Below are positions 8,830-18,241 of a DNA stretch of 64,000 nucleotides, piece after piece; the stretch's first letter is position 1; every line of letters starts with the position of its first letter. The notes below the pieces were generated by a model that worked only from the letters and a program-made list of their open reading frames with translations, made no database searches and was not told the origin of the DNA. Origin of the DNA: Herbidospora mongoliensis. GTDB taxonomy: Bacteria; Actinomycetota; Actinomycetes; Streptosporangiales; Streptosporangiaceae. Made by a program: the position numbers and the translations under genes. The stretch is taken from positions 124,001 through 188,000 of the forward strand of contig NZ_BBXD01000022.1 of NCBI RefSeq assembly GCF_001570545.1. Direction: 5' to 3'.

Positions 8830-10107
8830 TCACCTCGCTTGTGGGCCAGACATGACGGTGGGACTCGGAATCGGGTGGGTGTACGCCGCCGCGCCGAAGT
8901 GGGCGGCCTGCAACCGGCAGTTGGCGAAGTCGGTGTAGTACATGCGCAGCCACTCGCGGCGCTGCTGTTCGGTGAGCACGGCGAACCAGGCCGAGGCGGT
9001 CTGGTGTTCGGGGTATTCGCCCGGCGGGAGGGGTTCGCCGCGCAGCCAGGCCAGCACGATCTCGCGGTATCCGGCGCTGCGCTGCGCGGGGCAGGGACGG
9101 GAGAGGCGTTCGACGAACTCGCGGGCGGCGCGGTCGGCGTAGCCGGCGCCGAGGTCGTCGACGTGGATCGGGATCACGCCGCTCTGGAACGTCTCGCCGG
9201 CCCTGCGGGAGTGCTGTTCGACGCGGTTGAACGCCGCCGGGGTGCCGCTCAGCCGCGCCGCGATGCCGGTGAAGGTGGTGCCCAGCTCGGGCAGGCCCTC
9301 CCGCATGCCCGGGTGGACGCACACCGTGATCGGCCAGTCCTGGCACGAGTAGGCCACCTGGCCCAGGTGCGGACGGTGGTCGGAGACCAGCCGGGCGACG
9401 CCGACCCCGGCGGCCAGCACCGACAGCATCGCGGCGGCCAGCGCCAGCGAGTGGCGGGTGACCACGGCCGTCCAGCCCATCAGCAGCGCCAGGCTGAGGC
9501 CCAGCAGCCACAGGGTCTGGTCGATGAACGCGGTGGTGCTCAGGCCCTCGAAGAGGTCGTAGGGCTCCCGGGTGCCCGGCGCCAGCCGGTCGGCCCAGGT
9601 GGTGCGGGCGGCGATCCACGTGAACGAGGCGTAGACGGTGAGACCGGCGAGGATCGGCGTGATCGAGTAGGGCACCAGCCAGCCGATGAGCCAGCCGAGG
9701 ACGACGTACAGGACCAGACCCGCGGCGCCCATGGCCAGACCGCTGGGCAGCAGCCGGCCCGCCTGCTCGTCGGTGACCGCCCGCAGCGACAGCACCAGCA
9801 CGGTCGCGCCGAACGAGCCGACCACGACCGCGAGGATCGCCAGCGGCGCCTTCAGCACCCGCCACCCTTCGGGGCGGTTCTTCGCGCGGCGTTTGCGCAC
9901 CGCCACCCAGGCCGCGAACGCGCACGCCACCGGGCCGGTCAGCCGGACCGAGCCGATCACCGCGATCACGATGTTGTCCCAGGCCATCACCCCGGGGATG
10001 AGCACCGTCCAGGCCGCGACCAGGCCGAGGGCGAGCAGCACGGTGACCGTCACGACCGCGCTCTGCTTCAGCTCGTCGCGTGACACGCCCCTGTGCTCAC
10101 GCCCCAT
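8830..10107 (-). CDS. Polytopic membrane protein with extracytoplasmic C-terminal domain, function unknown
   Basis: 425 aa. About six to seven hydrophobic helices span residues 15-240, followed by a soluble region of about 185 residues with Cys pairs (YSCQDWPITVCVHPGMREGL) and a helical C-terminus (FAVLTEQQRREWLRMYY). A G-rich ribosome site precedes the ATG. I recognise the layout as one often seen next to ABC-2-type transporter genes in actinomycetes, but none is adjacent here. The family is not one I can name with confidence. It starts 32 nt from the DUF4230 gene, so the two may be co-transcribed. Confidence 0.7.
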   Translation of the reverse strand: MGREHRGVSRDELKQSAVVTVTVLLALGLVAAWTVLIPGVMAWDNIVIAVIGSVRLTGPVACAFAAWVAVRKRRAKNRPEGWRVLKAPLAILAVVVGSFGATVLVLSLRAVTDEQAGRLLPSGLAMGAAGLVLYVVLGWLIGWLVPYSITPILAGLTVYASFTWIAARTTWADRLAPGTREPYDLFEGLSTTAFIDQTLWLLGLSLALLMGWTAVVTRHSLALAAAMLSVLAAGVGVARLVSDHRPHLGQVAYSCQDWPITVCVHPGMREGLPELGTTFTGIAARLSGTPAAFNRVEQHSRRAGETFQSGVIPIHVDDLGAGYADRAAREFVERLSRPCPAQRSAGYREIVLAWLRGEPLPPGEYPEHQTASAWFAVLTEQQRREWLRMYYTDFANCRLQAAHFGAAAYTHPIPSPTVMSGPQAR

Positions 10108-10242
10108 GTAGGACCCCCCGTCCGAACCCCGATAACCATAACGGAGCGTAATGTTTGGGGGATGCTTCTTGTGGTCAAGGACTGAGTTTGGTCACGGTGC
10201 GTGAAGTCCCAAAGCGGACTATCGCCGCGCTACGGTAGGAGC

Positions 10243-10779
10243 GTGCCCCTCAACCTGCCGTTCGACCCCATCGAGCGCGCCGCCGAGACCTGGCGGGAGC
10301 GGTTCGGTCCGTCGTCCGCCATGGCCGCGGTCACCTCGATCATGAGAGCCCACCAGATCCTGATCGCGCAACTGGACGCGCTGCTCAAGCCCTATGACTT
10401 GACCTTCGCGCGCTACGAGGCACTCGTGCTGCTGACCTTCAGCCGCACCGGCTCCCTGCCGCTGTCCAAGATCGGCGAACGCCTCATGGTCCACCCGACG
10501 AGCGTGACCAACACGGTCGACCGCCTGGAGAAGGCCGGGCTGGTCAAGCGCATGCGCAACCCCAACGACGGGCGCGGCGTCCTCGCCGAGATCACCGACG
10601 CCGGGCGCGAGGCGGTCCGGGGGGCCACGGCCGACCTGATGGGGGCCGACTTCGGTCTCGGCATGTACGACGACACGGCCCTCCACGCGATGTTCGACAA
10701 CCTGAAGACCCTGCGGGTGGCGGCGGGCGACTTCAGCGAGAACTTCAGCGGGAACGGCGAAGGGCCCGCCCCGCGGTAG
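10243..10779 (+). CDS. MarR-family transcriptional regulator
   Basis: 178 aa. It has a winged HTH in the middle: FARYEALVLLTF, then LPLSKIGERLMVHPTSVTNT as the recognition segment and a wing DRLEKAGLVKRMRNPNDGRG, flanked by dimerisation helices. MarR proteins repress nearby genes until an aromatic or acyl-CoA ligand binds; the ligand here is unknown. The GTG at 10243 is chosen because homologous sequence begins there (VPLNLPFDPIERA); the AGGAG just before it is very close, so initiation may be leaderless. In Streptomyces a MarR gene lies in the same meaB-to-mutase interval (from memory). Its 3-prime end overlaps a terminator hairpin. Confidence 0.9.
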   Translation: MPLNLPFDPIERAAETWRERFGPSSAMAAVTSIMRAHQILIAQLDALLKPYDLTFARYEALVLLTFSRTGSLPLSKIGERLMVHPTSVTNTVDRLEKAGLVKRMRNPNDGRGVLAEITDAGREAVRGATADLMGADFGLGMYDDTALHAMFDNLKTLRVAAGDFSENFSGNGEGPAPR

Positions 10780-10791
10780 CGGGACGGGCCC
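10762..10791. terminator. Hairpin shared by converging marR-type and protease genes
   Basis: A 13-bp stem with one mismatch (10762-10774 with 10779-10791) spans the marR-type stop codon and lies 21 nt before the stop of the opposing protease gene. CTCTTT follows on the plus strand. Confidence 0.75.
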
Positions 10792-10811
10792 CTCTTTCCA
10801 GGCGTGCGGGC

Positions 10812-12551
10812 TTAGTGGCCCACGGCCTTCAGCGCGTTCACGATTCCGGCTCCGTAGAAACCGTTCCGGAAGGTGTTGCCCTCACACGTGTGCGACGCGG
10901 TGATGGTGGCACCGGCCGGCGTGATGCGGGTGTAGTTGTACACGCCGCCGGGCGGGCACGGCGTCTTGACCGCGGTCGCCTTGAGACGGGCTTCCACCTG
11001 GTCGGGGTCGAGGCCGAAGCCGCCGCCCCACTGGGCGCGTCCGTACTTGCTGACGATCAGGGCGGCGACGCCGGCCGCGCGCGGCGAGGCCATCGAGGTG
11101 CCCTGGAGGTACTGGTAGTAGGCGCAGGTGCGGCCCTTGCAGTCCTTCACCACGTACTCGACCGTCGGGTTGCCGTCGGCGTCGATCTCCTCGTTGGCGC
11201 GAGCCAGCGATTCGGGGTACGCCGAGAGGGTCGCCCTGGTGATGTCACGGGTGTTGGTCGGCGTGTCGTAGGTGTCGCCACCGGGGGCGGCGACGTCGAT
11301 GTAGCCGTTGCCGTAGCTCGAGTAGTACGACTTGCGCTTGCTGATGCCCGTCGAGGAGACCGAGATCACGTGCTCGCCCTCGCCCGGCAGCGACACGCAG
11401 CTCGGCGGGATGGTGCGGTCGTAGGCCGCCTCACCCGGGACGCTGGCGAAGTCGGGGCTGGTTGCGTCGGTGTTCGTCTTGGTGTAGTCGATCGCCTCGT
11501 TGCCCGCGGCGCCGACCAGGGTGACACCCTTGCGGTGCGCGTAGTTCAGCGCCCGCTGGGTGGCCTTGATGATGGTCGCCTGCTCGGCCTGGTTCTCGGG
11601 GGAGTCGGCCGGGTTGTTCGTGCAGTTGAACAGCCACGGGTCGATGTAGTAGCTCATGTTGACGACGTCGACGCCGATGTCACCGGCGTACGTGAGGGCG
11701 TCGACCGAGGGCTGCAGGAAGAAGTAGCCCGAGTCCTGGCCGGCCCGGATGTTGACGATCGTCACGTTCGGCGCGACGCCCGCGATGCCCAGCTTGTTGA
11801 GCGGCGAGGCGATCGACGAGGCGACGTGCGTGCCGTGGCCGTCTTCGTCGACGTTCGCCGGGTCGCTGCACGACTGGTCGGCCTCGGCCTCACACGGACC
11901 GTCGATCTCGTCGCCGTTGGCGTCGACCGGGACGTCGGTGGTGAAGTTGCGGCTCAGCCGGTTGCTGAAGTTCGGGGCGATGTCGGGGTGACTGCCGTCG
12001 ACGCCGGTGTCGAGGATGCCGACGAGGACCCGCTTGTCGCCGGTCTCGTACTTGTGCGCCTCGTTGGCCTTCATCTGGTCGAGGTCCCACTGGGCCTCGT
12101 CGAGCGGCTCGGCGGAGGGCTTCTTGCCCCACTTCTTGCCGAGCGGGCCGTGACCGTTGTCGCGGCCTTCCTTCTCGACGGCGCGGGACTCGACGGCCTT
12201 CTTCAGCGCGGCCTTCGCGCGCGCGTTGACCGCGGGGGCATGGCCGATGACCCGGTTGTGGGCGACCCCCTCGATCAGCGGGCTCGCCTTGACGGCGGTC
12301 GCGAAAGCGGTGTTGGTGGTGCTGACCGTGGCGAGACCCACGGCGGTGTTGACCTTCACGATGGAGCCGCCGGCCGCCTGGATGGCCTTCTGGGCCTCGG
12401 CGGAGTTGGCGCCTTCCTTGTAAAGGACGACGTACTCACTGCTGGTGTCGGCCGCGACGGTGGGCACGTGTGCCTGAGCCGTCGTGGCGGGCGCCGTCAG
12501 CGCCGCCGCGGTTAAGACCACGGCGGATGCGATGACGATGCTGCGCTTCAC
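10812..12551 (-). CDS. Secreted S8 (subtilisin-like) serine protease
   Basis: 579 aa from GTG 12551, chosen because GGAGG stands 5 nt upstream. Residues 1-27 are a Sec signal peptide ending TTAQA. Residues about 38-100 resemble the I9 propeptide (YVVLYKEGANSAEAQKAI). Catalytic triad: Asp181 in ILDTGVDGSHPD, His242 in DGHGTHVAS and Ser486 in QGTSMASP, with oxyanion Asn351 in GAAGNEA. There are insertions between the triad blocks with paired Cys (about 220/228 and 471/476), and a C-terminal extension with Cys. It is exported and probably self-processed. It is divergent from the mutase gene, with which no functional link is evident. Confidence 0.93.
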   Translation of the reverse strand: MKRSIVIASAVVLTAAALTAPATTAQAHVPTVAADTSSEYVVLYKEGANSAEAQKAIQAAGGSIVKVNTAVGLATVSTTNTAFATAVKASPLIEGVAHNRVIGHAPAVNARAKAALKKAVESRAVEKEGRDNGHGPLGKKWGKKPSAEPLDEAQWDLDQMKANEAHKYETGDKRVLVGILDTGVDGSHPDIAPNFSNRLSRNFTTDVPVDANGDEIDGPCEAEADQSCSDPANVDEDGHGTHVASSIASPLNKLGIAGVAPNVTIVNIRAGQDSGYFFLQPSVDALTYAGDIGVDVVNMSYYIDPWLFNCTNNPADSPENQAEQATIIKATQRALNYAHRKGVTLVGAAGNEAIDYTKTNTDATSPDFASVPGEAAYDRTIPPSCVSLPGEGEHVISVSSTGISKRKSYYSSYGNGYIDVAAPGGDTYDTPTNTRDITRATLSAYPESLARANEEIDADGNPTVEYVVKDCKGRTCAYYQYLQGTSMASPRAAGVAALIVSKYGRAQWGGGFGLDPDQVEARLKATAVKTPCPPGGVYNYTRITPAGATITASHTCEGNTFRNGFYGAGIVNALKAVGH

Positions 12552-12731
12552 TGCCACCTCCCTGTGGGCAGATCAAACCTTTTCCAACCCGCGCGTGGAC
12601 AGCGGGTCAAACAGGTTCGTTGGGACGCAGCTCATATTTGGTGATGAACGCCCTGTGTCATAGGTCTGGGGAATTTCGCTACCAATGTGTGACATTGCCG
12701 AGTTGATCTCTGCAAGTGTGGCGGTAATTAG

Positions 12732-12743
12732 TAGGACGTCCTA
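12732..12743. promoter_or_regulatory. 12-bp perfect palindrome before the acyl-CoA mutase gene
   Basis: TAGGACGTCCTA is a perfect palindrome 12 nt before the mutase ATG, between it and the divergent protease gene. Position and symmetry suggest a repressor site of a TetR/GntR-type regulator. No regulator is encoded next to it, so the assignment is inference. Confidence 0.45.
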
Positions 12744-12755
12744 GTATCTGGAGAC

Positions 12756-14435
12756 ATGACCACTGGGGGCTCCATGGACGAGATCAACTCCGGCAGGTCG
12801 CGTTGGCAGGCGCGATTCGACGCCGCGCCCAAGCGCGACCGCGAATTCCGCACGTTGTCGGGGATCCCGGTCGAGCCGGTCTACGGGCCGACGGCGCCCG
12901 ACCCGAGGTTCGATCGCATCGGATGGCCGGGCGAGTTCCCGTACACCAGAGGTCTCCACGCGACCGGCTACCGGGGCCGGCCCTGGACGATCCGTCAGTT
13001 CGCCGGCTTCGGCAACGCGACGCAGACCAACGAGCGCTACAAGATGATCCTCGGCGCGGGCGGCGGCGGCCTGTCGGTCGCCTTCGACATGCCGACCCTG
13101 ATGGGCCGCGACTCCGACGACCCCCGCGCGCTCGGCGAGGTCGGCCACTGCGGCGTCGCGATCGACAGCGCCCTCGACATGGACCTGCTGTTCGACGGCA
13201 TCCCGCTGGGCGAGGTGAGCACGTCGATGACCATCAGCGGTCCGGCGGTGCCCATCTTCTGCATGTACGTCGTCGCGGCCGAACGCCAGGGCATCCCCGC
13301 GCGCGCCCTCAACGGGACGCTGCAGACCGACATCTTCAAGGAGTACATCGCCCAGAAGGAGTGGCTGTTCGCCCCCGAACCCCATCTGCGCCTCATCGGC
13401 GACCTGATGGAGTACTGCGCGGCCGAGATCCCCGCCTACAAGCCGCTTTCCGTCTCGGGCTACCACATCCGCGAGGCCGGCTCCACGGCCGCGCAGGAGC
13501 TGGCGTTCACCCTCGCCGACGGGTTCGGATACGTGGAACTGGGCCTCTCCCGGGGGCTCGACGTCGACGCGTTCGCGTCCGGCCTGTCGTTCTTCTTCGA
13601 CGCCCACCTCGACTTCTTCGAGGAGATCGCCAAGTTCCGCGCCGCCCGGCGGATCTGGGCGCGGTGGATGCGCGACGTCTACGGCGCCAAGACGGACAAG
13701 GCCCAGTGGCTGCGCTTCCACACCCAGACCGCCGGGGTGTCGCTGACCGCGCAGCAGCCCGACAACAACATCGTCAGGACCGCCATCGAGGCCCTGGCCG
13801 CCGTGCTCGGCGGCACGCAGTCGCTGCACACCAACGCCCTCGACGAGGTGCTGGCCCTCCCGTCGGCCAAGGCGGCCGAGATCGCGCTGCGGACCCAGCA
13901 AGTGATCATGGAGGAGATCGAGGTCGTCAATGTGGCCGACCCGCTGGGCGGGTCCTGGTACGTCGAGGCGCTGACCGACCGCCTGGAGGAGGAGGCCGAG
14001 GCGATCTTCGCGAAGATCCGCGCGATGGGCCCCGACGGCACCATGACCGGCGGGATCCTGCGCGGGATCGAAGACGGCTGGTTCATGTCGGAGATCGCCG
14101 AGGCGGCCTTCGACTACCAGCGGAAGCTGGAGAAGGGCGAGAAGAAGATCGTGGGGGTCAACTGCCACACCGCCACCACCGAGGAGCCGCTGGAGATCCT
14201 GCGGATCAGCCACGAGGTGGAGAAGGAGCAGAACCGGGTGCTCGGCGCGCGCCGCGCCTCCCGTGACCAGGCCGCGGTGGACGCCTCGCTCCGCGAGCTC
14301 GTCCAGGTCGCGCGCGGGTCGGGGAACATGGTGCCGCCCATGATCGAGTGCGCCCGTCGTGAGGCCACGCTCGGGGAGATCTGCGACGTCCTCCGGGATG
14401 AGTGGGGGACCTACACCGAACCGCCCCGTTTCTAG
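12756..14435 (+). CDS. icmA: B12-dependent acyl-CoA mutase large subunit, isobutyryl-CoA type
   Basis: 559 aa, the length of IcmA-type large subunits that lack the C-terminal B12-binding domain. It is a TIM-barrel catalytic subunit. The specificity positions read as isobutyryl-CoA mutase: Phe82 in [12 protein letters not shown], where methylmalonyl-CoA mutase has Tyr, and Gln200 in [11 protein letters not shown], where methylmalonyl-CoA mutase has Arg. It would convert isobutyryl-CoA to n-butyryl-CoA in valine and fatty-acid metabolism. The B12-binding small subunit is not in the window and must lie elsewhere. GGAG stands 3 nt before the ATG; an in-frame ATG at 12774 is an alternative. MeaB (6226) is a likely chaperone. 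Confidence 0.9.
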   Translation: MTTGGSMDEINSGRSRWQARFDAAPKRDREFRTLSGIPVEPVYGPTAPDPRFDRIGWPGEFPYTRGLHATGYRGRPWTIRQFAGFGNATQTNERYKMILGAGGGGLSVAFDMPTLMGRDSDDPRALGEVGHCGVAIDSALDMDLLFDGIPLGEVSTSMTISGPAVPIFCMYVVAAERQGIPARALNGTLQTDIFKEYIAQKEWLFAPEPHLRLIGDLMEYCAAEIPAYKPLSVSGYHIREAGSTAAQELAFTLADGFGYVELGLSRGLDVDAFASGLSFFFDAHLDFFEEIAKFRAARRIWARWMRDVYGAKTDKAQWLRFHTQTAGVSLTAQQPDNNIVRTAIEALAAVLGGTQSLHTNALDEVLALPSAKAAEIALRTQQVIMEEIEVVNVADPLGGSWYVEALTDRLEEEAEAIFAKIRAMGPDGTMTGGILRGIEDGWFMSEIAEAAFDYQRKLEKGEKKIVGVNCHTATTEEPLEILRISHEVEKEQNRVLGARRASRDQAAVDASLRELVQVARGSGNMVPPMIECARREATLGEICDVLRDEWGTYTEPPRF

Positions 14436-14504
14436 CCGTGACGGCGGGCACCTCAGCGGGCGGTGAGCGCCATGGCGCCGGCGCTCGCCGGGGGCTGTGG
14501 GAGG

Positions 14505-14532
14505 GGCCGGGGTAGGCGGAGCCGTAACGGAG
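14505..14532 (+). repeat. Dispersed intergenic repeat, copy B
   Basis: 28 nt identical to copy A (reverse strand at 2293-2320). It sits in the 190-nt gap between the mutase and YbbN-like genes and is followed by a run of A. Nothing else is recognised in this gap. Confidence 0.8.
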
Positions 14533-14625
14533 CGGAAAAAACACCATGAGCCGGTGTCGCGCGGATTCCCCGGGTTTTGAAGGGCGCGGAGTGGGAGCCC
14601 TCGCCGATACGGCAGGATTGGGCTT

Positions 14626-15564
14626 ATGGCAGCGGACTTTTCTCGACCAGGATCGCTCTATGGGGCCATCGATCTCGGCGCCCGTAAGCAGGCCCTCGAC
14701 GCGCAGGCCCGGCGGGAGACCGCCGCGCAGAACCCGGCCCCTCCGGGTTCGGCGCCGGAGATCATCGAAGCGAACGCCGCGACCTTCACGGCCGAGGTCG
14801 TGGAACGCTCAATGGGGGTGCCGATCGTCGTTGAGGCGACGGTGCCGCGCGCCGCGCAGGTACAGGATTTCAGCCGGGCACTGGAGAAGCTCGCCGGTGA
14901 GGCCAAGGGCGTCTGGCTGCTGGCCAGGGTCGACGTCGAGGCCAACCCCGATCTGGCCCAGGCGCTGCGGATGCGCGCCATCCCCACCGTCTACCTGGCC
15001 TTCCAGGGCCAGCTCATGCCGCTGTTCGAGGGTCCGCTGGCCGAGCCGCAACTGCGTCAGGCCATCGCCCAGGTCTTCGAGCAGCTCGGTGTGGCGCTGC
15101 CGCCGCCCGGCGACGACGACGACGCCGAGACCACGCCGCAGGAGCCGGCCGTCGACCCCGACCTGCTCGCCGCCGACATGGCCATCGAAGACGGCGACCT
15201 CGACGCCGCCGCCCAGGCCTTCCAGCGGCTGCTGACCCGTCAGCCCGGCAACGAAGACGCCAAGATCGGCCTCGCCGGGGTCGGTCTGCTCAGCCGCACC
15301 CTCGAACTCGACCCGTCCGACGTGCTGACCCGCGCCGCCGCCGCGCCGGTCGACGTGCCGCTGCAGCTCCAGGCGGCCGACGTCGAACTGCTCGGCGGTC
15401 AGGTCGACGAGGCCTTCGACCGCCTCATCGCGCTGATCCGCAAGACCGCCGGCGACGACCGCGACAAGGCCCGCGTCCACCTGCTGAGCCTGTTCGAGAC
15501 CCTGCCCTCCGACGACCCTTCGGTGGCCAAAGCGCGGCGCGGGCTGGCTTCGGCGCTGTTCTAA
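14626..15564 (+). CDS. YbbN/CnoX-like thioredoxin-fold co-chaperone
   Basis: 312 aa. The N-terminal third is a thioredoxin fold (VVERSMGVPIVVEATVPRAA, then VRAIPTVYLAFQGQ-like RMRAIPTVYLAFQGQ), and the rest is TPR-like helices (LAADMAIEDGDLDAAAQAF). This matches the YbbN/CnoX family, holdases that protect proteins under oxidative or chlorine stress. The WCxxC active site is absent: the position reads EATVPRAAQ, so it is not a disulfide reductase. CAGGAT lies 7 nt before the ATG, fitting leaderless transcription. The same gene lies near the mutase gene in Streptomyces (from memory). Confidence 0.85.
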   Translation: MAADFSRPGSLYGAIDLGARKQALDAQARRETAAQNPAPPGSAPEIIEANAATFTAEVVERSMGVPIVVEATVPRAAQVQDFSRALEKLAGEAKGVWLLARVDVEANPDLAQALRMRAIPTVYLAFQGQLMPLFEGPLAEPQLRQAIAQVFEQLGVALPPPGDDDDAETTPQEPAVDPDLLAADMAIEDGDLDAAAQAFQRLLTRQPGNEDAKIGLAGVGLLSRTLELDPSDVLTRAAAAPVDVPLQLQAADVELLGGQVDEAFDRLIALIRKTAGDDRDKARVHLLSLFETLPSDDPSVAKARRGLASALF

Positions 15565-15641
15565 GCGTTGAACCGGGCATTTCACCGTCCGGATGGTGGC
15601 ACGATTGGTTGCGCACCCAATGCGCAAAGGAGCGGGTTGAC

Positions 15642-17051
15642 GTGGCTACCGTGCCCAGCGTGTCCTATTCGATCACCGTCCGTCTTGAAGTGCCCGCAGG
15701 TGGCAAGGCGGTGAGCCAGCTCACTCACGCGGTCGAGAACGCCGGGGGCATCGTCACCGCCCTCGACGTGACCAACGCCGGACACGAGAAGCTGCGCATC
15801 GACGTGACCTGCGCCGCGCGTGACACCGACCATGCCCAGGCGATCGTCGACCGCCTGGGCGAAGTCGAGGGCGTGGCGATACACAAGGTCTCCGACCGGA
15901 CCTTCCTGATGCACCTCGGCGGCAAGATCGAGATGCAGTCGAAGGTGCCGCTGCGCAACCGCGACGACCTCTCGATGGCCTACACCCCCGGCGTGGCCCG
16001 GGTCTCGATGGCGATCGCCCGCAACCCCGAAGACGCCCGGCGCCTGACGATCAAGCGGAACTCGGTGGCCGTGGTCACCGACGGCTCCGCCGTCCTCGGG
16101 CTCGGCAACATCGGTCCCGCCGCCGCCCTGCCCGTGATGGAGGGCAAGGCCGCCCTGTTCAAGCGGTTCGCCGGCATCGACGCCTGGCCGATCTGCCTCG
16201 ACACGCAAGACCCCGACCTGATCGTCGAGATCGTCCGGGCCATCTCGCCCGGGTTCGGCGGCATCAACCTCGAAGACATCTCGGCGCCGCGCTGCTTCGA
16301 GATCGAGCGCCGCCTGCGGGAACTCGTCGACATCCCGGTCTTCCACGACGACCAGCACGGAACGGCCATCGTCGTCCTGGCCGCGCTGACCAACGCGCTG
16401 CGGGTGGTGAAGAAGGAGCTGTCCGACGTCCGCATCACGATGGCCGGGGCCGGCGCCGCTGGCACCGCCGTGCTGCGGCTGCTGCTCGCTGCCGGGGCGA
16501 GGAGCGTCATCGTGTGCGACTACAAGGGCGCCGTGCACCTCGGTCGCGACGACCTCGACGAGTCGCTGCGCTGGATCGCCGAGCACACCAACTCCGACGG
16601 CTACTGCGAAGACCTCAAGGGCGCCGTCAAGGGCGCCGACGTGTTCATCGGGGTGTCGGCGCCGGGGATCCTCAACGGCGACGACATCGCGACCATGAAC
16701 TCCGACGCGGTGGTGTTCGCCCTGGCCAACCCCGAGCCCGAGGTGTCGCCCGACGACGCCCGCGAGCACGCGGCGGTGGTGGCGACCGGCCGGTCCGACT
16801 ACCCGAACCAGATCAACAACGTGCTGGCCTTCCCCGGTGTCTTCCGCGGCCTGCTCGACGCCCAGGCCAACGGGGTGACCCAGGAGATGCTCCTGGCCGC
16901 GGCCCGAGCGCTGGCGGCGGTCGTGTCACCGGAGGAGCTCGGCCCGAACTACATCGTGCCCAGCGTCTTCCACCCCGACGTGGCCGGCGCGGTCGCGGCG
17001 GCGGTCCGGGAGTCGGCGGGCGGCAAGGCCCGGGGCTTCACCGAGGCATAG
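15642..17051 (+). CDS. NAD(P)-dependent malic enzyme with N-terminal ACT domain
   Basis: 469 aa. It decarboxylates malate to pyruvate, linking the TCA cycle to gluconeogenesis and reductant supply. Residues about 1-85 form an ACT-type regulatory domain (YSITVRLEVPAGGKAVSQL). The malic domain follows, with TYR/Lys motifs in SMAYTPGVARV and VAVVTDGSAVLGLGNIGP, metal ligands in NLEDISAPRCFEIE and HDDQHGTAIV, and a Rossmann loop GAGAAGTAVL. The GTG at 15642 follows AAGGAG by 9 nt and matches the start of Streptomyces homologues. Cofactor choice is not certain from sequence. Confidence 0.93.
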   Translation: MATVPSVSYSITVRLEVPAGGKAVSQLTHAVENAGGIVTALDVTNAGHEKLRIDVTCAARDTDHAQAIVDRLGEVEGVAIHKVSDRTFLMHLGGKIEMQSKVPLRNRDDLSMAYTPGVARVSMAIARNPEDARRLTIKRNSVAVVTDGSAVLGLGNIGPAAALPVMEGKAALFKRFAGIDAWPICLDTQDPDLIVEIVRAISPGFGGINLEDISAPRCFEIERRLRELVDIPVFHDDQHGTAIVVLAALTNALRVVKKELSDVRITMAGAGAAGTAVLRLLLAAGARSVIVCDYKGAVHLGRDDLDESLRWIAEHTNSDGYCEDLKGAVKGADVFIGVSAPGILNGDDIATMNSDAVVFALANPEPEVSPDDAREHAAVVATGRSDYPNQINNVLAFPGVFRGLLDAQANGVTQEMLLAAARALAAVVSPEELGPNYIVPSVFHPDVAGAVAAAVRESAGGKARGFTEA

Positions 17052-17170
17052 TTCCTCTGTACGTGACGCGAGCGGCGCCGTGGCTGGTGGCGTGTGATGC
17101 TCTCAGCCTTGGTCACAGCCTGCCGGCCGGTGGTGAACCTCTGGTCCTGGCCTCTGCGGTTCGCATGATT

Positions 17171-17211
17171 CGGCCCGGTCTGGGTTTTCCAGACCGGGCC
17201 GTGTCGTTTTT
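17171..17211 (+). terminator. Rho-independent terminator after malic enzyme
   Basis: Perfect 13-bp stem (17171-17183 with 17189-17201), 5-nt loop, then TGTCGTTTTT. It lies just before the stop of the converging surface-protein gene. Confidence 0.9.
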
Positions 17212-17215
17212 CGGG

Positions 17216-18241
17216 CTAGCGCGGGGTGACCGGGAAGGTCCGGCTGGGCCAGACGCGGGCCAGCCACCAGAAGACGCCGCCCATGACGACCAGGCCGCCC
17301 GCTGTGGCGACCTTGCCCCACAGGTCGGCGGGTGGGCCGGTGAAGGGGAGCACGTTCTCGTCGTGCGGGCGGTCGCCGTTCCACCAGCCGACGCCCTCGG
17401 CCTCGCGCTCGCCGCCCCAGCCGGGGCCGTGGTCGGGGCCGTGGTCGTCCTGGCGGCCCCACCAGTTGCCGTTGTCGTGGTCGTTGCCGCCCCACCAGCC
17501 GCCGCCGTGGTCGCCGTGATGGTCGCCGTGTCGGTGGTGGTCGTCACGGTTCCACCAGTTGCCCTCTTCGCGGTCCCACCAGCCGCCGCCGTGGTCGCCA
17601 TGGTGATCCCCGTGATGGTCGCCGTGATGGTCCCCGGGGTGATCTCCGTGGTGCTCGTGGTGCTCGTGGTGACCCCAGCGGTCGCCGTGCTCCCCGTGTT
17701 CGCCGCGTTCTCCTTGGTCGCCCTGGAGGATCTGGCCCCATTTGCTGAAGTCGAAGAGGCCGTGGTGCCCTTCCTTGTCCCCATGGTGATCCTGGCGATC
17801 CTGCTGATCCTGGCCCCACCTGCCGAAGTCGAAGAGGCCGTGGTGGACGTCGTCGGGGCCCTGGTTGTCCTCCTTCTGGAGGCTCGCCGTGCGGGTGCTC
17901 GCCTTGCAGGCGTCGATCCAGCGTTCGGAGACCTGTTCCTGGCCGCCCAGGACCTTGAGGCGGGCGCTCCGGGTGATCCGGACCGACTCCTGAACGGTCT
18001 CGTTCCCCGCGGAGCGGCCCCGGGCGATGACGTCGTCGCCTCGGTAGAGGGTGTATTCGTGGGCGTCCGGGCCCTGATTGTTGATGGTGACCGAAACGTC
18101 GCCGGTGGCGCAGTCGATCTTCCCGTAGGTCACCTGGAGCGGGGGCGGGGCGGCGTACGCCTGCGCGGGCAGCAGCAACGCCGCCGCCACCGGTGCGGCG
18201 AACAGGGCGAGCGCCCTGCCTGCCGTCGTTCTCTGTCCCAC
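17216..18241 (-). CDS. His/Asp/Trp-rich LPXTG-type cell-surface protein
   Basis: 341 aa from GTG 18241, which has a GGAGGGG ribosome site. Residues 1-30 are a Sec signal peptide ending AQAYA. About 31-130 is a small beta-rich domain with two Cys (KIDCATGD, DACKAS). From about 140 to 290 it is low complexity: two HHGLFDFxxWGQ units, then runs of HHGDHHGDHHGD alternating with GGGWW, GNWW and DHG segments. The end is a sortase signal: LPFTG at about 298-302, a hydrophobic helix (TAGGLVVMGGVFWWLA) and Arg-containing tail. So it is probably covalently linked to peptidoglycan by a sortase not encoded here. Dense His/Asp suggests metal binding, which is inference. It converges with malic enzyme and is divergent from yqgE. 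Confidence 0.85.
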   Translation of the reverse strand: MGQRTTAGRALALFAAPVAAALLLPAQAYAAPPPLQVTYGKIDCATGDVSVTINNQGPDAHEYTLYRGDDVIARGRSAGNETVQESVRITRSARLKVLGGQEQVSERWIDACKASTRTASLQKEDNQGPDDVHHGLFDFGRWGQDQQDRQDHHGDKEGHHGLFDFSKWGQILQGDQGERGEHGEHGDRWGHHEHHEHHGDHPGDHHGDHHGDHHGDHGGGWWDREEGNWWNRDDHHRHGDHHGDHGGGWWGGNDHDNGNWWGRQDDHGPDHGPGWGGEREAEGVGWWNGDRPHDENVLPFTGPPADLWGKVATAGGLVVMGGVFWWLARVWPSRTFPVTPR

